DNA of 64,000 bases, from NCBI RefSeq assembly GCF_000143415.4, contig NW_003314313.1, positions 986,334 through 1,050,333 on the forward strand. The letters run 5' to 3'. The notes below the pieces were generated by a model. It saw nothing but the letters and a program-made list of their open reading frames with translations, was not told where the DNA came from and searched no databases. The DNA comes from Selaginella moellendorffii (taxonomy: Eukaryota; Streptophyta; Lycopodiopsida; Selaginellales; Selaginellaceae). The position numbers and the translations under genes were made by a program. This document shows, piece by piece, positions 10,730 through 21,198 of the stretch. Positions within the stretch are counted from its first letter, which is position 1, and every line of letters begins with the position of its first letter.

Positions 10730-12638
10730 TGTGAGACACAAAATCCCTAGGCCCCAAAGTGGAGCCGGAAGGGCGCCACATGGTAGTGGCCGAAGCGAGA
10801 GCCAAACGAGCGTAACACGTTTGGACCAAAAGCTCCGACTTGAAAAGTCAAGAGCGGGAGTGGAACTCCCAACGAAGTGCTCAAGGAACGAGCACGAAGC
10901 GAGCAAAAGGCGAGGCTCCAAAAAGGGACCCAAAAGGACCAACACATGACACGTGGGAGTGTCCGAGATGGACTCGAGTTGGAGTCCGAAGTGGAGTCCG
11001 AGATGGACCCGAGTTGGAGTCCGAAATGGAGTCCGAGATGGACCCGAGATGGAGTCCGAGATGGAGTCCGAAGTGGAGTCCGAGGTGGACCCGAGATGGA
11101 CCCGAGTTGGAGTCCGAAGTGGAGTCCGAGATGGACCTGAGATGGAGTCCGAGATGGAGTCCGAAGTGGAGTCCGAGGTGGACCCGAGATGGACCCGAGT
11201 TGGAGTCCGAAGTGGAGTCCGAGATGGACCCGAGATGGAGTCCGAGATGGAGTCCGAGATGGAGTCCGAGGTGGACCCGAGATGGACCCGAGTTGGAGTC
11301 CAAAGTGGAGTCCGAGATGGACCCGAGATGGAGTCCGAGATGGAGTCCGAGATGGAGTCCGAGGTGGACCCGAGATGGACCCGAAATGGAGTCCGAGATG
11401 GAGTCCGAGATGGACCCGAGATGGACCCGAGATGGAGTCCGAGATGGAGTCCGAGATGGAGTCCGAGATGGAGTCCGAAGTCGAGACCGAGACCGGGACC
11501 GAGACCGAGACCGAGACCGAGATCGGGAATGAGACCGAGACCGAGGCCGAGGCCGAGCCCGAGCCCGAGCCCGAGTCCGAGTCCGAATCCGAGTCCGAGT
11601 CCGAGTCCGAGTCCGAGTCCGAGTCCGAGTCCGGAGCCTGAGAGGGTGAAAGCCCAAAGCGTTCGTCTCCCAGACCCTGGGGGGTTTGGTGAGCTCCAAA
11701 AGTATAGTAAGGGGGAGGACTGCAGTGGAGCCAGTTTGGCCAGGAAAGGCCAGTTTGGCCCAGGAAGGCCGGACCCAGTGTTGGGTGATGAGCTGCCCAC
11801 TGGGAAGTCCAAGACTAGAGTGAACACGGACCGACAAGCGGGGTAGCTTGGTGAAGTGTTCAAGAGCCGGCTCTAGTTCCCCCGGGAGATCGACTGGCCG
11901 ATGCTCCCAGTCCAAGTGTGGGTGGCACTACCTACTTGGATACCAAGCGTGGCTCAATGGAACCTCGCTCTAAGCCCATGGCTAGAGCACCTAAAGGCGA
12001 TAGGTGGGGAGAGTACCCAGGTGGCTCGCGTAAGGCCACGGTGTTCCGAAATGTTGTCCCAAAGGCCCAGACTGTGGAAAGGAAGAGGAGCAGTCCTCTG
12101 GGGTAGTGACCAAGGACACAGTCATGTGGTGAGGAAGTCCCAGAGGACCGTGGGACTTAGTGGTCGGGCCTGTGGGCCTCGATCCAGTGGCAGTGTTGGC
12201 AAACACGGCCAGGGGCAAAAAGGGACTTGGTAGGAACTGACAAAGGGACTTTGGGGAAGGCAATTCCCCAGGTCTGTGGGCATCCTAAGGATGCTAAGGA
12301 GTGGATCTAGGATGACCACTCGTGGACACATGGCCAAGTCTTGGAGAGACGAGGTGGTGATGCAAGTGGTGTTGAACCACTAGTGCAGCAAAGGTGAATG
12401 GGCATGGCCTTAGCGTAACGGGCCGAGATGTCAGTGGTACCTTTGGGTGTCGGTCTCGGGACCGGACACGTGGAGCACTTGGACCAGGTGCAAGTGTGGA
12501 GTGGCATGGATGCCATTCTTGGGGCTAGCAAGTCCCAAGTCCTGAATTGGACTGATGGAGGTTGTGAATGAGACTCCTCGAAGTGGTCAGAGGTGTGGTT
12601 AAGTGACTAAAGTAAAATGGAAAATTTAGTCGCTTACA
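10730..12638 (+). repeat. 3' LTR of the young element
   Basis: Same length (1,909 bp) and almost the same sequence as 4,754-6,662. At 11,649 it keeps gtgaaagcccaaag, the form shared with the older copies, while the 5' LTR has the changed form at 5,673. Confidence 0.92.
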
Positions 12639-12643
12639 CGTAG

Positions 12644-13669
12644 GCCCACGGTATTCCGAAATGTTGTGCCAATGGTGGAAAGGAGGAGGAGCAATCCTCT
12701 AGTGTAGTGACTAAGGATACAGTCACATGGTGAGGAAGTCTTAGAGGACTATGGGACTTAGTGGTCGGGCCTGTGGGCCTTGATCTAGTGGCAGTGTCGG
12801 CGAACATGGCCATGGACAGAAAAGGGGTTTGGTATGAACTGATAAAGGGATATTGGGGAAGGCTATTCCCCATGTTTGTAGGCATCCTAAGGATGCTAAG
12901 GAGTAGATTTGGGTTGACCACTCGTGGACGGATGGCCCAGTCTTGGAGAGATGGGATTGTGATGCAAGTGGTATTGGGTCTGGCCTTTCCTAGCCAAACT
13001 AGCTCCACTGCAGTCCTCCCCCTTACTATACTTTTGGAGCTCACCAAACCCCCCAGGGTCTGGGAGACGAACGCTTTGGGCTTTCACCCTCTCAGACTCG
13101 AACTCGGACTCGGAGTCGGAGTCGGACTCGAACTCGGACTCGAACTCAGACTCGGACTCGGGCTCGGGCTCGGTCTCGGTCTCGGTCCCGGTCTCGGTCC
13201 CGGTCTCGGTCGCGGTCTCGGTCCCGGTCTCGGTCTCGACCTCAGACTCCATCTTGGGTCCATCTCGGGTCCATCTCGGACTCCATCTCGGACTCCATCT
13301 CAGACTCCATCTCGGGTCCATCTCGGACTCCATCTCAAGTCCATCTTGGACTCCATCTCAGACTCCATCTCGGGTCCATCTCGGACTCCATCTCAAGTCC
13401 ATCTCGGACTCCATCTCAGACTCCATCTCAGGTCCATCTCGGACTCTGCCATGTGTCATGTGTTGGTCCTCTTGTGTCCCTTTTCTAGAGACTCACTTAT
13501 TGCTTGCTTCGTGCTTGTTCCTTGAGCACTTCGTTGGGAGTTCCACTCCCACTCTCGACCTTTCAAGTCGGAGCTTTTAGTCCAAATGTGTTACGTTCGT
13601 TTGGTTTTCGCTTCAGCCACTACCACATGGCACCCTTCACTTTGGGGCCTAGGGATTTTGTGTCTCACA
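12644..13669 (-). repeat. 3' LTR of the older element, right part
   Basis: Together with 4,344-4,753 this forms the LTR that the young element entered. 12,976-13,669 runs in the minus orientation and ends (plus strand) in TGTCTCACA. 12,644 to about 12,975 and 4,586-4,753 run in the plus orientation, so a block of about 500 bp is inverted relative to the intact sister LTR at 17,773-19,412. The inverted minisatellite lies at 13,085-13,450. Confidence 0.75.
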
Positions 13670-16600
13670 ACTCCACCACCCATAGACAAAGTTCGATGTC
13701 CTCATCGAATGGCAAGCCCTTTTATAAAGTAACACCCGCATGTATTACCATTTCCATCCTTGGCACCCAGCCAATATTTGTCTATGGTTTGACACCAAAG
13801 GCTCACCATGCCTTGTCCATTCTCTAAGGAGTATAGTCTCTCTAACATAGAGACTCACTCGACCACCTGGGGTGGTTTGCTCCCTTTTATTGGTTCAGTT
13901 CCCACTAAACCTATTAGAGACACCCTCTCTAACTCAATTCCACTACTCATTTTCGAGTAGTCTCAGATTCCATTGACATAACCTTTGCACTTGGAACTTT
14001 TAATTTTGACTTCTCAGAGTCAATTTCCTAGGTGTCTCCAACACCTTATGTTGCACATGGTGCAACTCCACTTCCCTATCCTATGAAGTTTTTTACTTGA
14101 GGGTACCATCATCCTCTCTTCGATATTATGCCACCTTTTGCACTAAGTTCTAGTTATCATAATTGGTGCTAGGGTTGCCCACGGCCCTATTATTTGGCTA
14201 CCTTACCACTCCCCCCTTTGGAGCATCCACTTTCGCCAAATCGGAACAGTTGGGAATCCATCCTTGGGGAAACATTGCCTTTTCCACAATCCGTTAGCAC
14301 CCAACACGTTAGTGTTTTCAACTTAACTTTGCCATTTGGTTTCTTTCCCATGATTCTCATGGCTCTTTTCTTAGCCATTAGTCTTTTGCTCCTATCTTTG
14401 ATTGTTTTCTTAGCCACTAGTCTTTTGCTCCTATCCTTGATTGTTGCACCCAGCAACATAGGATCGCTACCTCTATTTTTGAGGTTTCCTTTCGGTTCCA
14501 TAGCAAACACTTTGCTTTGCCAAGTCTAGAGGGTGTTCACCCCTAGTACGTCTTTTTAACATTTTCTGTTGTGGGCTCTATTCATGGCCCAACTTTTTGA
14601 GACCCTCCCTTGATCTTTTATAGAGACTACTTTCCTTGGATTTACTATGCTATAGCATTGACATAGCTCATTTCTTTTAGGTGTTCTTCCCACTTGGTCA
14701 CCTTGACCAAGCCACACCTTTATCAATAGTTCAAATCAACACTTTGAACTGAGAATCACATTTCTTAACCTAAACAAAGACCTTGTCCTTGTTTAGCCAC
14801 AAGATCACCTAGTGATCTCATCTTGACCCCTTAATAGGTCTATCAATAGGAACTAAGTCTTCCAGACCCTTCTAAGTTGTTGACTATGACCCCGGGGGCA
14901 TCCCCCACACTTGGCGGTGCACCCAAGCCAGCCCTTCCAGCCAAGGATCCATAGCAATTGAGATTTAGGTGTCCCCATCTCATTCACCACATCCTTAGTG
15001 CCCTTTGCACCAAAGTGTTCAAGTTAGATATACCGAGCTTTCACTCTAAGCAATCTAACCGTGCATCACGACTCCGGGGCATCCCCTGTTTGGCGGTGTG
15101 CCCAAGCCAATCTCCTCATTGAGAGTCCATGACCACCGAAATATGAGTGTCCTCATATTCCAAACCATCACTACACCCTAGTGATTTGGGACTCGAACCC
15201 AAGCACTAGAGGGTTGGGACTCGAACCCAACCTCCGTATATGCATCTACAGACGGCATCACCCTAGATGCCTGACGTGACTCCCCACACCGGTGCACCAA
15301 CTTATACTTGAAGTGCGCTATAGATCACAACTTAGGAACCTAGTTCCCCCGCACTGCCAAGTCCTCTCACTTAACAAGTCTGTGATCATACATGGACTCT
15401 TCCATGCTCGGCCCCATGGGCCACCCCTTTTGAAGTTAGCACCTTCAACTAGGGGATTTGTCCCCCTGACTTGCCAATCTCACTTAGCAAGTCATCTGGC
15501 CACCGTAACATGGTTCATGCATAAGCGTGAAAGTCCTTAACCATTGACTTTTGTTCAAAGCCCTCTCTTTGAACACTCGGGAACTACTTCCCCAACCTTG
15601 ATAGCCTCGCCTCATGGCCAGCTTCAAGACCACGCTTCTACTGTGCCACTCTGATTTTGCGCACTCTAGGAACCATTTACACTTGGCCTTTCTAGGTACT
15701 AAACTACCTAGAATCGTCTTTAGGAACTTGAAGGGATTCTATCCCTTAGCTTGCTAAGGCCTCTCCTTTTGCAAGCTTTCCAATTGCTATATAGTCTAGC
15801 ATGGACAATTCCATGCTTTAGACTCTTCATGGCACCATAGTTGCTAGTAACAATACACTCGAGCGCCCACTTGATTCTCCACTCCCAACTGACATAACTA
15901 CCCTTGGTTATGCTCTTTGATTCCTATGGTTTGGTTCTATCCCTTTACTACTTACTTTTGGCCTCACACATTTCCTTCAGTTATTCGCCTTCAAACTAGA
16001 AGGGTAGCTTTGCACTTTCTACCATACCTTAGCAAGTATTCTTAGGGATGAACTTACCCGACAGCTTAGGGAGTGGTTCCTCAATCTAGGTATGCTCACT
16101 TTATAATCCCACACACCAGGATTAACGTTGCTACATATGAGCCTTTATATGCCCATCACTAGCCCTGCCAAAATTCCATTTTTGCTTTTATCTGATTCGG
16201 ATAGACAGACTCTTTCCATCTTTGCAACCTTGGACATTTGGATAGCACCTTCTATCCATCACTCAATAGGGACTTAATCCCTTGGGCATTATCTATTGCC
16301 TTTGCGACATCAAACACCACCTCCAGGTGTTCTAAAGTGTTTGGGTGTCTCAATGATGGCCTCTTTGACAATGAGCATTCCCCTTTTCAACATTGACGTA
16401 TTATATCGCAATATAAGCAATTTATCTCCTATAAGGGTATATCTAACTTCTTTATGCCATTAAGAAATCTTGGGTAGCTACCTTCTACCAGTTTAACAAA
16501 TTATTTTGCACCTTTTGCTTAGTTGCCTCATAGTTGTCAAGTCTTACAACTCATTGCTTGGTGCTTCCACATCTCCATCATTATCTGGGTCACCACACTC

Positions 16601-17772
16601 CAACCACATGCCTTCCAGCTTAGGCCATGCCATTACCATTTCCATTGGGATTCCTTTGGAAGGGGTTCTCATGAACCTGCCAACTTGACCTCAAGGCAGC
16701 ATGCCTTGGCACATTCGGTGTTTTCACACTATCAGCTCCACGAGCCTACCTCTATGATACTTCTTACTTGTGTCTAGGTCTTTGCCAAAGACCAATATGG
16801 TTGTCTCTTATGCCAACTATCAGTTAGCACTACACTATAGTGTTCACACACAACTTTATGCCAAAGTTGCTTTCTTTTGGGGAACACTTTTCCCACGATT
16901 TTAGTATGGCACATTTTGCCATCGATGAGATACCCTTTGTTCTCATACTTGGATCCTATGATCCCCCCCATCCTTTGTAGGGTACAACACACCTCAGTCT
17001 AAATGCTTCCATCAATCCTTTAGGATTATTCTTTGACTCTATTTGAATCATCCAGCTTTTTGGATTTTATCATCCGACGACCCGTGAGGTCCTACCTTTG
17101 AGGTGCTAGCTCACTGGAAACAACTTCTTGTATTCAGGTCCTACTCACAAGGACCATCTTTGCAAGTGTTACTTCGACATTTGATTTGTTCTCTTAGGGC
17201 AACCTTTTGCCCCTTAGGACCACTTGTCCATGTAATGAGAATACCAACTCATCCTCTGAGTACACCCCCAACTCCTTGGGTTGTTCCAGCATTTATTAGA
17301 GGTAGCCCTGGCTACCATTTCAAGGACTTGTGTCCTCTTCTGTATTTGACCTCCCATGGTCATCAATTCCGATCTCAAAGTTATGAGCACCAGCCTCAAC
17401 TATATGAGGGTAATCTTGTGACTCCTTTATTGTTTTGGAGTTTGCATCTTTCCCGTGATCTCAACTATAGTTGTTTACCACAACTACATTAGCCCATTTT
17501 CTGCATCAAACGCTCATCTGAATCACATCCTCAACTCTCTGAGGAAACACTTATACTGTTCCCAAGATCCCAAAGTCATTCCGTTACTAGCCCTTTTCCA
17601 TCCACCACATCGTGCACAAGTTCACGCATGAACTTGAGTGGAGAGTTATGTCCTCTCGACATGCTACTCCTCGAGGATAAGTCCATATCTAGGACCTTCC
17701 AATTTCAATACAAGTGGTGATATACTTAGCCACCAATAAGATTCGGACTAAGGAACAGCTCTGATACCAAGT
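13670..17772 (-). other. Non-coding interior of the older element
   Basis: The reverse complement of the 6,663-10,729 interior, with scattered substitutions and small indels. No gag-pol. It contains the conserved tRNA-like module (15,186-15,271) and, at its high-coordinate end, the primer-binding site (17,756-17,772). Confidence 0.8.
15186..15271 (-). other. tRNA-like hairpin module, older copy
   Basis: Read on the minus strand it has GGCAT/ATGCC with an 8-nt loop, CTGTA/TACGG with an 8-nt loop, and two T-arm-like hairpins with TTCGAGT loops. The first T-arm stem is fully paired here (GTTGGG/CCCAAC), while the young copy has one G-T pair. All four stems survive although the surrounding sequence has drifted. 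Confidence 0.55.
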
Positions 17773-19412
17773 TGTAAGCAACTAATTTTTCTATTCTACT
17801 TTAGTCATTTAACCACACCTCCAACCACTTAGAGGAGTCTCACTCACAACCTCCGTAAGTCTTATTTTGGACTTAGGGACTTGCTAGCCCCAAGAATGGC
17901 ATCCATGCCACTCAACAATTGCACTTGGTCTAATTGCTCCATGTGTCCGATCCCATGACCAACACCCAAGGTACCACCAACATACCAGTCCGTTATGCTA
18001 GGCCATGCCCATTCACTTTGGTCACATCGGTGGTCCAACACCACCTACATTGCAATCCTGTCTCTCCAAGACTGGGCCTTCTGTCCATGGGTGGTCATCC
18101 TAGATCCACTCCTTAGCATCCTTAGGATGCCCACAGACATGTTCTCCAACATCCCTTTGTCAGTTCCTGCCAAGTCCCTTCTTCCGTCCATGGCCATGTT
18201 CGCCAACATTGCCACTAGATCAAGGCTCGTAGGCCTAGCCACTAAGTTCCATTGTCCTCTAGGACTTCCTCACCATGTGACCGTATCCGTAGTCACTACA
18301 CTAGAGGACTGCTCCTCCTCCTTTCCCCCATTTGGGACTTCGGGACAACATTTCGGAACACCTGTGGATACTCTCCCCACCTTCTGCCTTTAGGTGCTCT
18401 AGCCATGGGCTTAGAGCGAGGTTCCATTGAGCCACACTAGGTATCCAAGTAGGTAGTGCCACCCACACTTGGACTGGGAGCATCGGCCAGTCGATCTCCC
18501 GGGGGAACTAGAGCCGGCTCTTGAACACTTCACCAAGCTACCCCGCTTGTCGATCTGTGTTCACTCTAGTCTTGGACTTCCCAATAGGCAACTCATCACC
18601 CAACACTGGGTATAGCCTTTCTAGGCCAAACTGGCTCCATTGCTGTCCTCCGCCCTACTATACTTTTGGAGCTCACCAAACCCCCTAGGGTTTGGGAGAC
18701 GAATGCTTTGGGCTTTCACCCTCTTGGACTCAGACTTGGACTTGGACTCGGCCTCGGCCTCGGTCTTGGTCCCAGTTCCAGTCTCAGTCTTAGTCTCGGT
18801 CTCGGTCCCGATCTCAGTCCCAGTCTCGGTCTCCATCTCAGGTCCTTCTCAGACTCCATCTTAGATTCCATCTCGGGTCCATCTTGGACTCCATCTCAGA
18901 CTCTATCTCGGTCCATCTTGGACTCCATCTCGGACTCCATCTTGGGTCCATCTCGGACTCCATCTCGGGTCCATCTCAGGCTCCATCTCAAACTCCATCT
19001 TGGGTCCATTTCGGACTCCATCTTGGGTCCATCTTAGACTCCATCTCGGACTCCATCTTGGGTCCATCTCGGGTCCATCTCGAACTCCATCTCGGACTCC
19101 ATCACAAACTCCATCTCGGGTCTATCTCGGACTCCATCTCAGACTCCATCTCAAGTCCATCTCGGACTCCATCTCGGGTCCATCTTGGACTCTGCCACAT
19201 GTCATGTGTTGGTCCTCTTGTGTCCCTTTTCTAGAGACTCACTTATTGCTTGCTTCATGCTTGTTCCTTGAGCACTTCGTTGGGAGTTCCACTCCTGCTC
19301 TTGACTTTTCAAGTCGAAACTTTTAATCCAAACATGTTAAGCTCGTTTGGTTTTCGCTTCAGCCACTACCACATGGCACCCTTCCGGCTCCACTTTGGGG
19401 CCTAGGGATTTT
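17773..19412 (-). repeat. 5' LTR of the older element
   Basis: On the plus strand it starts TGTAAGCAACTAATTTTT and ends at CCTAGGGATTTT. It is collinear with the inverted young LTR but its hexamer array (18,725-19,200) is shorter and more degenerate. The last ten bases of the LTR are absent. Confidence 0.8.
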
Positions 19413-20060
19413 ATTGATATTGGTGGTTTCTGTACTCTAATACTAGTTTATCAAATGATAACTTGCTTAGGATACTTTTATGTTCTAATATATTTAGTCA
19501 CTGATAATTAAGTCTCTATGGTATCATTGTCTATGACTTTGATATTATCCATCTATTGATCTTTGAGTTTGGGCCAATATAGGCAGACTAGCTTCGGCAC
19601 TTCGTGAAATCTTTAGTCATGGGGTAGCTATTGTTAACTAGTCACATCACTTGCCTCTTTGTTGATGTTCCTTATTCGATTATAAAGGGTGTGACTGTGT
19701 AAACAACTCTAACTGCTTATTTACAATAGTCTATCTAAACCTTACTGACAGGTTTGGTTTCTTTGCTCATAAGGGTTAGGGCCTCTGACTTTTCTCTCTA
19801 TGTCCCTACAAGCAAGGGCGTATCACACTTTTGTAAGTTGGGTGACACCCAGAGCAGCAAGGGTGGCTGACTGTATTGGTCATTTCTTTGTCAGTGACAG
19901 CCAAAAGGTAGCGCATCCGTGTTAGACAAAGAGGTTACCCTAACTCATTTAAGTTGGTGCATTTATCACATAGTGTGATCACTGTGAACTTTTTCTAAAG
20001 TTGTTTCCTTGCCAATGGTCTAGACTGGAGTATGCATCGACGAGGATGTCAATTTTCTCT
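19413..20060 (+). other. Right remnant of outer-element interior
   Basis: No open frame. The last 50 bases resemble the end of a gypsy pol gene (a short DEDVNF-like stretch just before the purine tract), but nothing longer can be recognised. Confidence 0.5.
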
Positions 20061-20073
20061 AAAGGGGGGAGAG
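20061..20073 (+). promoter_or_regulatory. Polypurine tract of the outer element
   Basis: aaaggggggagag immediately precedes the right LTR, which begins TGTTATGA. Confidence 0.75.
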
Positions 20074-21193
20074 TGTTATGAATATGACTTTGGGTATCGA
20101 AAGTTACTTGTTAGTTGTCCTTTCAGATATTCTTTCCTTACTACCACAATGGAAGGAGGTCGGTATTGCTGGGACCCTTTATCAATCCCTCTTGTTAAAG
20201 TGTTAGTAAGTTGGACTTTGCATCTATACTTGGCTGGATGAGCATAAGGACAAATTCCTAAATGTCTATTTAGCCAAGTATATTTGGCCCGACTTGTTAG
20301 TTCTCTTTTGCTTTGTCTTGCACTGGCTTGACAAAAAACTTTGCGTATTGAAACTAGTCCCTCAATATCACTGGATGATAGTTTACCGTGTCTGCTAAAC
20401 ACCCTCACTATCATGCCCTTTGTGTTAGTCTCATTTTAGTCCCAAATGCTATTTATGGAAAGTGTCTAGATTTGTTTATCTATGAAATGTAGAGATTGTC
20501 CTAAACACAATGGTGTTCATCCCGTGTCCAAATCCGCAATCTAAGGACATTCCATATTTAATAAGTTTGGAGTTTGTCCCAGAGACTAACTCTTGGTACT
20601 AAGGGAGGCTTGGGGTCCAAAGCGTGTGTTCCTAACTAGGGGGGGGAGGGGCGGCCATGGGGGGTTCCAAATGTATAGTAGGGTTAGTGGGTAGGTCAGG
20701 CATAGTTGACCAATCTAAAGCATAATTTAGCTCCCGTTTACATGCATATCTTTGTTCTGCATCTGCTTGGGTCTAAGCTCAAGTTCCATTCCATACTAGC
20801 TGGTGGAGTACTCATATCTTTACATTAGGGCACCAATATACTAAAATAGTGCCAAACTCCATTTGGCTTTGTTTTGCGTGCTGGTCTTGGCATTGGGATG
20901 TTAGATACTCTAGGATTGTTTCAAATTGCTCTGCACTCCTGTTCTTTCACTCCCTAGGCTGTACACTTGGGAGTCATTTTGTGCTCCAGTGCCATTGCTT
21001 CTTGGCTCCATGCTTGGGAGTTTTGTACTGTTCCTTTGTTCAATGGCACAAGGCCCTATAACTTAGGTTCTACACCACTGTCCTTTGGACACATAGTATG
21101 TGACACATGGCACATAAAGGGTTTAGGTTCTACTTCGTGATTATCTTATGGTAAATCATTATAGGATAAAAGGTAAAAACCACATGCACTACA
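20074..21193 (+). repeat. 3' LTR of the outer element
   Basis: About 1,120 bp, collinear with 2,378-3,512 and ending ATGCACTACA. It is followed by TTTGA, the right copy of the target duplication. Confidence 0.85.
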
Positions 21194-21198
21194 TTTGA

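Larger units (their letters stand above)
4754..12638 (+). mobile_element. Young, structurally complete non-autonomous LTR retrotransposon
   Basis: 7,885 bp with two 1,909-bp LTRs (4,754-6,662 and 10,730-12,638), both starting TGTGAGACAC and ending CGCTTACA. CGTAG lies directly on both sides (4,749-4,753 and 12,639-12,643), a clean 5-bp target duplication. It has a primer-binding site and purine tract. I find only about four base differences between the LTRs (one near 5,530/11,506 and three clustered near 5,673/11,649), so the insertion is recent. The 4-kb interior has no gag, protease, reverse transcriptase or integrase, so it must be mobilised by proteins from another element (LARD-type). 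It sits inside the 3' LTR of its older relative. Confidence 0.92.
4344..19412 (-). mobile_element. Older non-coding LTR element (minus strand), split by a younger copy
   Basis: The minus-strand 5' LTR is 17,773-19,412. It is followed by a perfect tRNA-Met primer-binding site (TGGTATCAGAGC on the minus strand, plus 17,756-17,772). The interior is 13,670-17,772. The minus-strand 3' LTR is 12,644-13,669 plus 4,344-4,753, interrupted by the young element. The polypurine tract is ggtggtggagt (minus, 13,670-13,680). No gag-pol frame exists in the 4.1-kb interior. Roughly ten terminal bases expected at the right end (gtgtctcaca) are missing, so no clean target duplication could be identified. The LTR pair has diverged and its minisatellite is shorter than in the young copy. 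Confidence 0.8.
2378..21193 (+). mobile_element. Outer LTR retrotransposon (Ty3/gypsy-like), disrupted by nested insertions
   Basis: Two direct LTRs (2,378-3,512 and 20,074-21,193) are flanked by the same five bases, TTTGA, at 2,373-2,377 and 21,194-21,198, as expected for one insertion event. A primer-binding site follows the left LTR and a purine tract (aaaggggggagag) precedes the right LTR. After removing the nested elements only about 1.5 kb of internal sequence remains (3,513-4,343 and 19,413-20,073), with no gag-pol frame. The element is therefore non-autonomous or internally deleted. Its LTRs have clearly diverged, so it is the oldest of the three nested layers. Confidence 0.85.
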
